DNA of 8,929 bases from Candidatus Brocadiaceae bacterium (GTDB lineage: Bacteria; Planctomycetota; Brocadiia; SM23-32). Below the pieces are notes generated by a model. That model made no database searches. It was not told where the DNA came from and saw only the letters and a list, made by a program, of their open reading frames with translations. Made by a program: the position numbers and the translations under genes. Shown in pieces: positions 1-6,440 of the stretch. The stretch spans positions 1-8,929 of the forward strand of contig PWZK01000258.1 of the NCBI GenBank assembly GCA_003567495.1. Direction: 5' to 3'. How positions within the stretch are numbered: position 1 is the stretch's first letter; every line of letters starts with the position of its first letter.

Positions 1-29
1 AAAGCGATAAATCCACCTCCCCCTGGCCG

Positions 30-48
30 CCTGCCTGCCGCAGGCAGG
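30..48. repeat. 19-bp GC-rich palindrome (copy 1)
   Basis: The sequence reads CCTGCCTGC-C-GCAGGCAGG, a perfect 9-bp inverted repeat around one central base. The same palindrome, differing only at the central base, recurs at 6370-6388; the two copies also share flanking CG before and G after. It lies downstream of the last Hsp20 gene. No run of T follows on either strand, so it is not a standard intrinsic terminator. It is best read as a dispersed palindromic repeat. Confidence 0.75.
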
Positions 49-162
49 GTAAACCGCCGTCTTACGGAGCCCGGGTACACGCTGTAAATCCGAGTCACCT
101 GACAAGATGCACTGAAGAGCTGGATTTTTTGCCCTTTACAAATTCACACATAAGCGGGCCCG

Positions 163-645
163 TCAGCTGATTTCGATCCTCTTTCCCCTGGCCTCAGGCG
201 TCTTTTTCAGCCGGACAATTAAAACGCCGTCTTTGAATTCAGCTTCTGCTCCTTCTTCATCAACAGTGGGCGGGATTTGCAGGGTCCGGGAAAAAGAACC
301 GGAGGTTCGTTCCATGCGAACATAATGTTTTCCTTCTTCCTTTTCCTCTTCCTCGCGACGTCCCTCGATATGCAACCGCCCGTTCTCGATGGTCACGTTG
401 AGATCTTCTTTTTTCACACCGGGCAGTTCGATTTCCGCTCGATATTCACTGTCCGTTTCGGAAACATCAATAGCCGGGCCGAGATCGAGCCCCTTTCGCA
501 GCCAGGGCGACATTCCCCGGCCGTACCTGAAGAAATCTTCCAGGGAGTCGCGGAAAAAATCGGGAATATCCCGCCTGTCCTGTGTATCAACGCTTTCCGG
601 ACGGCCCCGCTTTTTCCTCCACGGTATCAGGTCTCTCATTGTCAT
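163..645 (-). CDS. Small heat-shock protein, Hsp20 family (third gene of operon)
   Basis: This is a 160-residue ATP-independent holdase chaperone of the alpha-crystallin (Hsp20) family, expected to be cytoplasmic and to form oligomers that bind unfolding proteins. The N-terminal arm (about 1-57) is rich in Arg, Asp and Phe. The alpha-crystallin domain spans about 58-148, with the family landmarks ELPGVKKEDL (73-82) and GVLIVRLKK (140-148). The C-terminal tail ends in the I-x-I oligomerisation motif (I157, I159). A charged Glu/Lys stretch (97-106) sits in the loop between beta strands. The start is the ATG at 645, preceded by AAGGAGG with 8-nt spacing; a second in-frame ATG two codons later has poorer spacing. 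It lies 55 nt after the preceding Hsp20 gene on the same strand, which suggests co-transcription. The family is certain; the exact subfamily is not. Confidence 0.93.
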   Translation of the reverse strand: MTMRDLIPWRKKRGRPESVDTQDRRDIPDFFRDSLEDFFRYGRGMSPWLRKGLDLGPAIDVSETDSEYRAEIELPGVKKEDLNVTIENGRLHIEGRREEEEKEEGKHYVRMERTSGSFSRTLQIPPTVDEEGAEAEFKDGVLIVRLKKTPEARGKRIEIS

Positions 646-700
646 GACTGTCGCCTCCTTTATAAAAATCTCGTGATTGTTAAAGCCTGCCTCTACATTT

Positions 701-1099
701 TTACCTTATTTCGATCTGCTTCGGCTTATACTTCTCCGACTTTGGTATTCTCAGCCTCAAAACACCGTCCTTCATAGAAGCTTCAATACCTTCCGTGTCA
801 AGACCCTCGCCCACAGCGAAAGAACGGTAAAAACTGCCAGTTTCATACTCGCCGCTCTGCAGAGACATACCCTGCATTGTTGGAGGCGACACTTTTCCGC
901 TGATAGTCAGCACGCCCTCTTCCAGCGAGGCCTCTACGTTTTCACGGCTCACCCCGGGCATGTCGGCAAGTATCTCGACGCCATCCTGTTTTTCTATAAC
1001 ATCCACCAGGGGCACAAACGCAGCTTCCGGTTCCACCGCTTCCGTCTGAAGCTCCTGACTCCGTTCCTTTCCCTTCGCGATCTCTTTTTCCTCGTTCAT
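701..1099 (-). CDS. Small heat-shock protein, Hsp20 family, short N-arm (second gene of operon)
   Basis: This 132-residue Hsp20 protein has an N-terminal arm of only about 28 residues, highly charged (Glu, Lys) and lacking the aromatic residues seen in its neighbours. The alpha-crystallin domain covers about 29-120, with ADMPGVSRENV (45-55) and DGVLRLRIPK (111-120) as landmarks. The tail ends with the I-x-I motif (I129, I131). The start at 1099 is set by AGGAGGTGA, close to a full match to the 16S anti-Shine-Dalgarno sequence, about 8 nt upstream. It lies between the other two Hsp20 genes, with gaps of 55 and 63 nt. Because the N-arm controls substrate binding and oligomer size in this family, this paralogue may act differently or co-assemble with the others; that is inference. 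Confidence 0.93.
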   Translation of the reverse strand: MNEEKEIAKGKERSQELQTEAVEPEAAFVPLVDVIEKQDGVEILADMPGVSRENVEASLEEGVLTISGKVSPPTMQGMSLQSGEYETGSFYRSFAVGEGLDTEGIEASMKDGVLRLRIPKSEKYKPKQIEIR

Positions 1100-1162
1100 G
1101 GCTTCTCACCTCCTCTAAAGATTGTTTTTGCATAATAAAGCGGAGTGTAGATCGTCGTCCCG

Positions 1163-1600
1163 CTATTTCACATCAATCCGTCTGGGTTTGCTTGCTTCAT
1201 GACGCGGCAGCTCAAGGCGGAGCACGCCGTCCTTATACTCGGCTTTCACCTGTCCCGGTTCAACCGAAAAAGGCAAGCCAACCGCCCTGCGAAAAGACCC
1301 GTATCCGCGCTCGTGCCGGCGGAAACTCTCACCGTCTTCAATTTGTTTTGGTTCTCGGTGTCCCTTTATGGTCAATACGTCATTTTCGACCGAAATGTCC
1401 AGATCCTCCTTTTTGATTCCAGGCACTTCCGCAGTCACCACCGCTTTTTCATTGTCAGACCATATGTTTAGTGGCGGGAAGGTCTCCCCGATCCCCGCCG
1501 AAAGCGGTGAACCGAAAAGACGGTTCATCTGCCGGCTTAAACGTCTCAACTCGTCAAACGGATCGTATCCGAAACCCCTGTTTCTGTCCCATATCACCAT
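1163..1600 (-). CDS. Small heat-shock protein, Hsp20 family (first gene of operon)
   Basis: This is a 145-residue Hsp20 chaperone. The N-arm (about 1-43) contains the amphipathic segment FDELRRLSRQMNRLF (15-29), common in bacterial class A small heat-shock proteins. The alpha-crystallin domain is about 44-132, with AEVPGIKKEDLDI (57-69) and KDGVLRLELPR (123-133). The tail carries I-x-V (I142, V144), a variant of the usual I-x-I. I chose the ATG at 1600 rather than the GTG at 1609. The ribosome binding site AAGGAGG lies 8 nt before the ATG, whereas the GTG overlaps the binding site itself. It is promoter-proximal in the three-gene Hsp20 cluster, with a candidate sigma-70 promoter about 58 nt upstream. 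Confidence 0.93.
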   Translation of the reverse strand: MVIWDRNRGFGYDPFDELRRLSRQMNRLFGSPLSAGIGETFPPLNIWSDNEKAVVTAEVPGIKKEDLDISVENDVLTIKGHREPKQIEDGESFRRHERGYGSFRRAVGLPFSVEPGQVKAEYKDGVLRLELPRHEASKPRRIDVK

Positions 1601-1657
1601 CTTTACCACCTCCTTTTTTATCTAAAGGACTTTTTCAAACCTTTACCAACCGTCAGG

Positions 1658-1685
1658 AATATACGCAAAAAGCGTTCCAACTCAA
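1658..1685 (-). promoter_or_regulatory. Candidate sigma-70 promoter of the Hsp20 operon
   Basis: On the minus strand TTGAGT (1685-1680) and TATATT (1663-1658) are separated by 16 bp. The -10 box matches the consensus at five of six positions and the -35 at four. It would give a leader of about 50 nt before the ATG at 1600. I see no CIRCE operator (TTAGCACTC-N9-GAGTGCTAA) and no clear sigma-32 -10 box (CCCCAT). The -35 box straddles the edge of the inverted-repeat element at 1681-1783. Confidence 0.4.
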
Positions 1686-1783
1686 ATTGTATAATTGGGA
1701 GCATAACACAGACCCGCAAAAACGGGGCAAAAACAGTGTTTTTCTGCCATTCCTGAAATATGTGCCGGATGACACAATTTGAG
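1681..1783. repeat. 103-bp inverted-repeat-bounded element upstream of Hsp20 operon
   Basis: CTCAAATTGT (1681-1690) is perfectly repeated in inverse as ACAATTTGAG (1774-1783). The similarity continues inward more loosely, with about 18 of the outer 25 positions matching. Inside are a small CCCG/CGGG pair near 1713-1726 and a stem-loop AAAAAC-AGT-GTTTTT (1729-1743) embedded in GGC...GCC. The arrangement resembles a small non-autonomous insertion, but it could also be a folded regulatory region. No coding capacity is visible. Confidence 0.5.
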
Positions 1784-1898
1784 ATGATGCCATTATTGCA
1801 TACTGTGTGGAACATACATGAACCGGCGGCTGCCAAAATGGCATGCCGTGTATGTTTGACAGTCGCCCCAGATTTTTAAAAAATAATATGCATCACGA

Positions 1899-1946
1899 AG
1901 GAATTTGCGTCCTGGTACACGAAAAAAGCTTACAGCGCAAATTCCT
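1899..1946. repeat. Stem-loop with 11-bp perfect arms
   Basis: AGGAATTTGCG (1899-1909) pairs with CGCAAATTCCT (1936-1946) across a 26-nt loop. It lies in the non-coding stretch between the Hsp20 promoter region and the 154-bp element. No T-run follows on either strand, so termination is not indicated. Its role is unknown. The rest of 1784-2037 shows no gene or further repeat that I can support. Confidence 0.55.
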
Positions 1947-2037
1947 CTACTCAGGCGCGAATTGGACTTTTGCAGCCTCGCATGTTAAAATATGGCTGCC
2001 ATTTGGTAGGTCGAGAAATAAGGCCTTTCGAAAATCG

Positions 2038-2191
2038 GCAAGTCCTCAGTGAACCGCGTGTGTTTTGCATATATTTGTAAGGGCGAAAAATCTTTCGCCC
2101 TTACTGGTATTCAGGGGGCGTTTCAACGCCTGGGCAAAGGATTTTTTTGCACCTACACACAGATTTACAAATTGGTTCACTGAATACTTGC
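2038..2191. mobile_element. MITE-like element, 154 bp, 18-bp terminal inverted repeats
   Basis: The left end GCAAGTCCTCAGTGAACC (2038-2055) is repeated in inverse at 2174-2191, with 16 of 18 positions identical. The interior carries a perfect 12-bp stem GTAAGGGCGAAA/TTTCGCCCTTAC (2077-2088 and 2093-2104, 4-nt loop) and a second stem GGCGTT-TC-AACGCC (2117-2130). There is no transposase, so if mobile it depends on one elsewhere. A third copy of the terminus lies at 6390-6407, and the left half has a decayed relative at 7744-7784. I do not see a convincing target-site duplication. The reading frame of the downstream gene stays open through this element, but that stretch is not expected to be translated. 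Confidence 0.6.
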
Positions 2192-2235
2192 GAAAATTGA
2201 AAAAACAGGTAAAAATAGCCCACGGGAGTCCTGAA

Positions 2236-3606
2236 ATGAAAGATGAACTTACTTTGAAGATAGAGCCTTCAGAGTCGCTCGCTGAATCCATAGAACGTTT
2301 TCTGGCTGAGATCGGCGACTGGATAGAGCAGTGTAAAATGGAGCTTGAAGATATACTTCCAACCGACAATCATGATCAGGGAACTTTCAGCATAGGGTGG
2401 AGACCTTATATCATTGGAAGAAAAGATCGGGACTCCCTGAATTTTCTGAAAAAGCTGCGCGATGACATCAGGATCCATCACGAGGAAACAGGGCTCTGGA
2501 AACATGGATACTGGAAAAAACAGGAGGCACACCATGGGACCGAGCATTTTGAATTATTTCTGGGGAACCTCTACGGGTTGGACCCCGGTGATGAAAAAAC
2601 TATTTCTCAGATGGTGGAAGCGGCCGAACATTTCGGGAACTGGTCCGGGAAAGCCCCGGACTGTTTCTCACGGGAACAGACCCTTTTTTACTCCTTTTAT
2701 TTCGGGACGGAATTTCCGAAGCCCGAAGCTGAGGATATAGAAAACAACAAACCCGAACACTTCCGCTACGTCAATATTTGTCTCTATGCATACAGTATGA
2801 CTGGAGCCAAAAAATACCTGGCGCTGGCAGAGAGGTACGGGGAGCTCTGGGCTGAAGCGATAACCGACCACCCATCTTTACCGCCCACTGCCCTGGGCCT
2901 GAAAGGCCCCGTTTATGACGCTGAAGGACGGAAAGATTTTGATGAGTACGTGCATGACAACCCTGGTCTGAATCTATGCAATCATGTGGATCGAGCGGAA
3001 AACTTCCTTGCTTCAAGCGTCCCTGATTCCCTCCTGTCGCTCTGGAGAATAACCGGTAAATACAAGTTCCGCGCCGCAGCAGAAATCCTTATCGACATTA
3101 TAGCGACTCAGATAAGAGACCATGATGCGGGATGCGGGGTCGATCTTATACGTAAATATCGTGATGCGACCGGGAACCTTAAATATGATAATCTAATCTT
3201 AAAAGCCGTCCGTGAAAGTTCGCCATACTCTTTCAGTAACATCACCATTGCACACCGGGCCGACAGAGAAACCCCCGGGTCCGAGATCTCCGGACATACC
3301 GCCGGCATAGGGAAAAGAAAAGACAAACCTCTCTGGTATGAAGACGGTGGCAAAGCGACACATAATCCCATATTACTGGCGCTGGCTGCAGAAATAACAT
3401 ACAACAAAAAACTGGCGTGCAGGGCGCTTGATGTGGCCCGCACATATTTCAAACTCGCCAGGTCTGTTTATCCGCACGGGCATGAACATGGCTGCTCTTC
3501 GCGCTCGGTCAGCGCCATTGCGCGTGGGAACGGCAGAGAGAACAATTCAGGAGTGGTTACCGCCGTCCTGGAACCTCTGGTAAGAAAATTCCACATTGAA
3601 GCCTGA
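2236..3606 (+). CDS. Putative alpha/alpha-barrel carbohydrate-active protein, function unassigned
   Basis: This 456-residue protein is one I do not recognise at family level. It is mostly alpha-helical with recurring paired helices and conserved aromatic and His-rich patches, such as the segment around WKHGYWKKQEAHHGTEHFE and, near the C-terminus, YPHGHEHGC. Helix pairs like YVNICLYAYSMTGAKKYLALAERYGELW and PDSLLSLWRITGKYKFRAAAEILIDII are typical of (alpha/alpha)6 'six-hairpin' glycosidases and polysaccharide lyases. No signal peptide or membrane segment is visible, so a cytoplasmic location is likely. I chose the ATG at 2236: it has GGGAG 7 nt upstream, while the longer open frame from 2065 runs through the MITE-like repeat. 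It converges on a beta-propeller glycosidase-like gene, and this supports, but does not prove, a shared role in glycan breakdown. Alternative: a non-catalytic helical-repeat protein. Confidence 0.75.
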   Translation: MKDELTLKIEPSESLAESIERFLAEIGDWIEQCKMELEDILPTDNHDQGTFSIGWRPYIIGRKDRDSLNFLKKLRDDIRIHHEETGLWKHGYWKKQEAHHGTEHFELFLGNLYGLDPGDEKTISQMVEAAEHFGNWSGKAPDCFSREQTLFYSFYFGTEFPKPEAEDIENNKPEHFRYVNICLYAYSMTGAKKYLALAERYGELWAEAITDHPSLPPTALGLKGPVYDAEGRKDFDEYVHDNPGLNLCNHVDRAENFLASSVPDSLLSLWRITGKYKFRAAAEILIDIIATQIRDHDAGCGVDLIRKYRDATGNLKYDNLILKAVRESSPYSFSNITIAHRADRETPGSEISGHTAGIGKRKDKPLWYEDGGKATHNPILLALAAEITYNKKLACRALDVARTYFKLARSVYPHGHEHGCSSRSVSAIARGNGRENNSGVVTAVLEPLVRKFHIEA

Positions 3607-3722
3607 TTTGTTACGTTGACAGCGAACTAAAGTACCTATGCATTTTCAGAGACTTCGCTCCGAAAATGGGGCGCTTTCGGCGCGGTACGGATAAATGTCC
3701 AATTTCCAATGTGAATCCCTGT

Positions 3723-3839
3723 CGCCTTTTTCCCCGAAGGGGATGTTTATCTATAGCCCGGGGTTGGGTCGGCGGTCGTTTGCCGGCCCTACCCCGGGAA
3801 ACCTGTGCGTGAGACGCCCTTCCCTGAAGGGGATATTTA
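3723..3839. repeat. Compound palindromic repeat between convergent genes
   Basis: Two direct copies of CGCC-(C)TT-TCCC(C/T)GAAGGGGAT(G/A)TTTA lie at 3723-3749 and 3815-3839, each containing its own small hairpin (TCCCC-GAA-GGGGA at 3731-3743; CCCTTC-CCT-GAAGGG at 3817-3831). Between them is a long imperfect stem, CCCGGGGT...ACCCCGGG (3757-3798), continued inward by GGG/CCC and CGGC/GCCG pairs. It fills most of the 278-bp gap between two convergent genes and could also act as a two-way transcript end. The only other structure seen in this gap is a CCGAAA/TTTCGG stem at 3660-3680. Confidence 0.6.
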
Positions 3840-3884
3840 ATCGCAAACCTTGCGTTCTGAGGTTATATATCTCTATTCCTACTT

Positions 3885-4811
3885 TTACAGGCGGTTTTTG
3901 CCTTTCTCAGGCCAGACCCACTTCAGAAGGTCCTCACTCCAGGCAATTCCTATGCTGCAGTTTGCATAAAAATTATCAGGCGTTTTTTGCTTGCCGGGTC
4001 CTGCGCCGTGGAAAAACATAAGGTATCTTCCGATCTCCGGATGCTTGCGCATGTCAAGAATGAAACCAGCAGTCAAACGGGTTTGCGCCCACGGCCAATT
4101 GTCTTGACCCAATGTGATTATTTTACCCCAATCCCGCCAATTCACAAGATCTGCAGACCGTTTGATGCCCATCCCGTTTTTCGGTGAATGAATCATGGTA
4201 TATTCTTTTTCTTCCGCCAGCACACAAACGTTTTCTCCCGCATCAACACGCCCCTTATAAGACCAGTTTCTGAGATCATATGACCAGGAATAACTTGCCC
4301 CTCTTTGCTTGTAAAAACACCACCACCTGCCGGGTTCATGGATATCCTCTACCAAAAACGGATCGATCATCCGCCCCATTTCTTCACGGGACACTTCCAC
4401 CCCCTTGACGTAAAGCAATTCCGGATCTGACCAATTCTCAAGGTCTTTACTGCGCATGATAAAAATGCGGGCATCTTTATTGCCATAGCGTAATTCATCG
4501 GACCTTTTCAAGCCGGGAATAGGGTAGGTCTGGAGACAAAGCACCCATTCGCCATTAAAACAAATGATGTTTCCCGGGCTGCTGTAATTCAGATTTTGGT
4601 CCCTTGGCGTGATTTTCCTGGGTTGAGACCATTTTTGCAAATCCTGCGATGTGCTCATGGCCGTATACCAGAAAATGCTGCCATTGTCCTCAGTTTCCAC
4701 AAAAGAGTAAAACATGTAGAAAATGCCTTTATGGTAGAGTACGGCGGGATCGCGATAAGCAACCCTGTCGTTGCCGCGCAACAAAACGGGTGTATCAAGT
4801 TTATTAAGCAT
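3885..4811 (-). CDS. Five-bladed beta-propeller glycosidase-like protein (GH43/GH32/GH130-type fold)
   Basis: This 308-residue protein belongs to the five-bladed beta-propeller group that includes GH43, GH32, GH68 and GH130. RDPAV (20-24) near the N-terminus gives the conserved Asp (D21) typical of that group, and SPGN (78-81) and MIDPF (148-152) fall where other propeller active-site loops occur. Most telling is the motif S-x-D-L-x-x-W, present five times (S55, S121, S177, S219 and S292 as first residues), matching one per blade. It likely cleaves or phosphorolyses a sugar linkage; the substrate cannot be read from the sequence, and I cannot identify the general acid. No signal peptide is seen. 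The ATG at 4811 has GAGGTGG 7 nt upstream. The gene lies 22 nt after the methyltransferase gene on the same strand and converges on the alpha/alpha-barrel gene. Confidence 0.82.
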   Translation of the reverse strand: MLNKLDTPVLLRGNDRVAYRDPAVLYHKGIFYMFYSFVETEDNGSIFWYTAMSTSQDLQKWSQPRKITPRDQNLNYSSPGNIICFNGEWVLCLQTYPIPGLKRSDELRYGNKDARIFIMRSKDLENWSDPELLYVKGVEVSREEMGRMIDPFLVEDIHEPGRWWCFYKQRGASYSWSYDLRNWSYKGRVDAGENVCVLAEEKEYTMIHSPKNGMGIKRSADLVNWRDWGKIITLGQDNWPWAQTRLTAGFILDMRKHPEIGRYLMFFHGAGPGKQKTPDNFYANCSIGIAWSEDLLKWVWPEKGKNRL

Positions 4812-4833
4812 ATATATGCCACCTCAACATGTG

Positions 4834-6099
4834 TTAATTCTTATAAAACAGCACTATCCGGTTGGTATTGGTGCCGGCTTTGTTGTTCTTTACACCCCAG
4901 ATATTTGACGTTTTGGTAAACTTCTGTTCGTTTACCATAACTGCGGCACATTCAAAATTCGCCTGTTCACCCAGCGAAGGCACATAACGATCAAGCTGAA
5001 CCTTTCCGCCCCTGACCTCACCCACTTCGAAAGCAACCCAGCCGCCCGGGGCCGTAATGCGGTAAAGCTCGGCAAACACAACGCTCATGGCCTCGCTCCA
5101 CTCTTCCACAGTGCGTGCGATGGTAATTTCCCCGGCTATTTTTTCCGTGTCATACCCGTTAAACCAGCAGCGAAGCCAGTTGTCGCGTGCGTAGCTTACC
5201 ACATCCAGGAAAGGCGGTGAAGTTACCGTCAGTTTCACGCTGTCGCTTTTTATCGCAGCGGTCCGGCCCGCATTTTCGGCAAGCAAAAGGGCGCTTTCGC
5301 CCGCTCTGCAAAGTTTCAGCTTCAGTTCGGGCGTGACATCGCGCATGAGGCTTTTGCTTTTCTTGAGAATTCGCTCTTTAGTGCCCCTGTATTGAGGATT
5401 CTGCCTTCTTTTTTTGTTGATCTTTCTCTGACTATCCTGCGATGCAGCCTGATTGGGAGGCAGCGTATAGACGGAAAAAAAACCGCTGGAATGTCCGGTA
5501 AGCCTGTTTGTCGCCACCATGGCGATCCATTGATCAAGCGCATCCAGCTCGCGAGCGCAACGGCGGTGCAGTAAATAATTTCTCAGAGATACGAGTTCAG
5601 CTTCGGTGTCTGGATGGTAAAACATGGACAGGTCTATATCCGCCTCAGCCGACGTGTCAATCTTCAAGCCGGCCAGACGCGACTGAACATCTTTCAAAGC
5701 CGGCACAAAAAAGCGTGGGCGCGTAAACACCCTGCTCAAAGGGTTTACATCGTTTGAAACAACCCTGCGGCCGGCCAGTGCCGCTTCGACTGCCGTTGTG
5801 CCTCTGCCTGCGAAGGGGTCATAAACGAGGTCGCCCTCTTCAGTAAGCAATCGGATGAAAAAGCCCGGCAGCTGCGGCTTAAAACAGGCGCGGTAGGAGA
5901 CCTCATGCAGCGAGCAGGCCCGTCTCTGGCCGGAAGTCCAGAATTCATTCGTAAACACAGGCACGCCTTCTTTGCTTGCGCCTTTAAATTCCGTTACGAC
6001 GGATTTTCGCTCACCGGTTTGTGAAAACAACGGAACATACCCATAAGCCGGCGATGGCGAATAACCGCTTAAATAATCATGTAATTGCTTGATTTTCAC
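4834..6099 (-). CDS. Solitary DNA methyltransferase, probably N4-cytosine
   Basis: This 421-residue SAM-dependent DNA methyltransferase transfers a methyl group to an exocyclic amino group. The segment CFKPQLPGFFIRLL (72-85) resembles motif X and runs straight into the SAM-binding motif I, DPFAGRGTT (94-102), followed by ND (117-118) as motif II. The catalytic motif IV is TSPPF (293-297); S/T-PP-Y/F is typical of N4-cytosine enzymes. About 190 residues, including a basic patch around 226-250, separate motifs I and IV and may hold the target-recognition region. The order X-I-(spacer)-IV differs from the common beta-class order in which IV precedes X-I. The start is GTG at 6099; there is no convincing Shine-Dalgarno site and no in-frame ATG until well inside the protein. 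A TATAAA-like box (6126-6121) close to the start suggests a very short leader, with the palindrome AACCGGTT (6106-6113) between. No restriction endonuclease gene is adjacent. Confidence 0.88.
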   Translation of the reverse strand: MKIKQLHDYLSGYSPSPAYGYVPLFSQTGERKSVVTEFKGASKEGVPVFTNEFWTSGQRRACSLHEVSYRACFKPQLPGFFIRLLTEEGDLVYDPFAGRGTTAVEAALAGRRVVSNDVNPLSRVFTRPRFFVPALKDVQSRLAGLKIDTSAEADIDLSMFYHPDTEAELVSLRNYLLHRRCARELDALDQWIAMVATNRLTGHSSGFFSVYTLPPNQAASQDSQRKINKKRRQNPQYRGTKERILKKSKSLMRDVTPELKLKLCRAGESALLLAENAGRTAAIKSDSVKLTVTSPPFLDVVSYARDNWLRCWFNGYDTEKIAGEITIARTVEEWSEAMSVVFAELYRITAPGGWVAFEVGEVRGGKVQLDRYVPSLGEQANFECAAVMVNEQKFTKTSNIWGVKNNKAGTNTNRIVLFYKN

Positions 6100-6171
6100 T
6101 GTTGAAACCGGTTCCGGGAGTTTATATCTTTAAGGGTATATATTCATCGAACCACGACGGCACACGGTAAA

Positions 6172-6322
6172 TCGGGATCGATATCGCTATCGGGATCGGG
6201 ATCGTTCTTTGTGCTTTCCCGGATTTTTCAAATGACCATGCCACATAATCGATAGCAAGCCGATATACATTGAGTTTTTTAGCACCAGAGCATTTTTATT
6301 CGATCCCGATCCCGATAGCGAT
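6172..6322. repeat. Inverted pair of GATCCCGAT-type iterated repeats
   Basis: A 22-bp stretch at 6183-6204 is repeated perfectly in inverse at 6301-6322, with 96 bp between. Both arms are built from the unit CGATCCCGAT alternating with AGCGAT, and both clusters extend a little further (6172-6204 and 6301-6333). The arms could form a strong stem in single-stranded DNA or RNA. It occupies the gap between the methyltransferase start and the ychF end; no gene is seen in 6100-6490. Confidence 0.75.
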
Positions 6323-6369
6323 CCCGATAGCGACTTCGGTTATTGCTGCATAGTTTAAAATTCTGAACG

Positions 6370-6388
6370 CCTGCCTGCTGCAGGCAGG
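6370..6388. repeat. 19-bp GC-rich palindrome (copy 2)
   Basis: The sequence reads CCTGCCTGC-T-GCAGGCAGG and differs from the copy at 30-48 only at the central base. It directly abuts the transposon-like terminus at 6390-6407. Confidence 0.75.
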
Positions 6389-6389
6389 G

Positions 6390-6407
6390 GGTTCACTGAG
6401 GATTTAC
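6390..6407. repeat. Orphan copy of the 18-bp MITE-like terminus
   Basis: GGTTCACTGAGGATTTAC is the inverse of the left terminus at 2038-2055 with 16 of 18 positions identical, and the innermost 13 bp are identical without a break. I found no partner end nearby. It may be a remnant or one end of a differently built element whose interior begins with the palindrome at 6370-6388. Confidence 0.5.
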
Positions 6408-6440
6408 CTTTAAGGAATATTTATGTGCTCTCAAAAATTC

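Noticed and set aside
277..1135. Plus-strand open frames opposite the Hsp20 genes
   Set aside because: They lie antisense to clear Hsp20 coding sequence, resemble no family, and have no convincing start signals.
1750..1770. A further copy of the 65-bp gene-end element near the TGAAATATGTGCCGG stretch
   Set aside because: Only a dozen or so scattered bases agree, and the stem region does not align.
1601..1840. CIRCE or sigma-32 heat-shock control of the Hsp20 operon
   Set aside because: No TTAGCACTC/GAGTGCTAA pair and no CCCCAT-type -10 box at suitable spacing were found.
2065..2235. Extra 57 N-terminal residues of the alpha/alpha-barrel gene in the open frame from 2065
   Set aside because: This stretch is mostly the inverted-repeat element, lacks a ribosome binding site at 2065, and the ATG at 2236 has GGGAG at proper spacing.
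4834..6099. Complete restriction-modification system
   Set aside because: The neighbours are a glycosidase-like gene and a repeat-filled gap; no endonuclease gene is present within the window.
6172..6333. CRISPR array
   Set aside because: The units are short and nearly contiguous, occur in two inverted clusters, and lack unique spacers of regular length.
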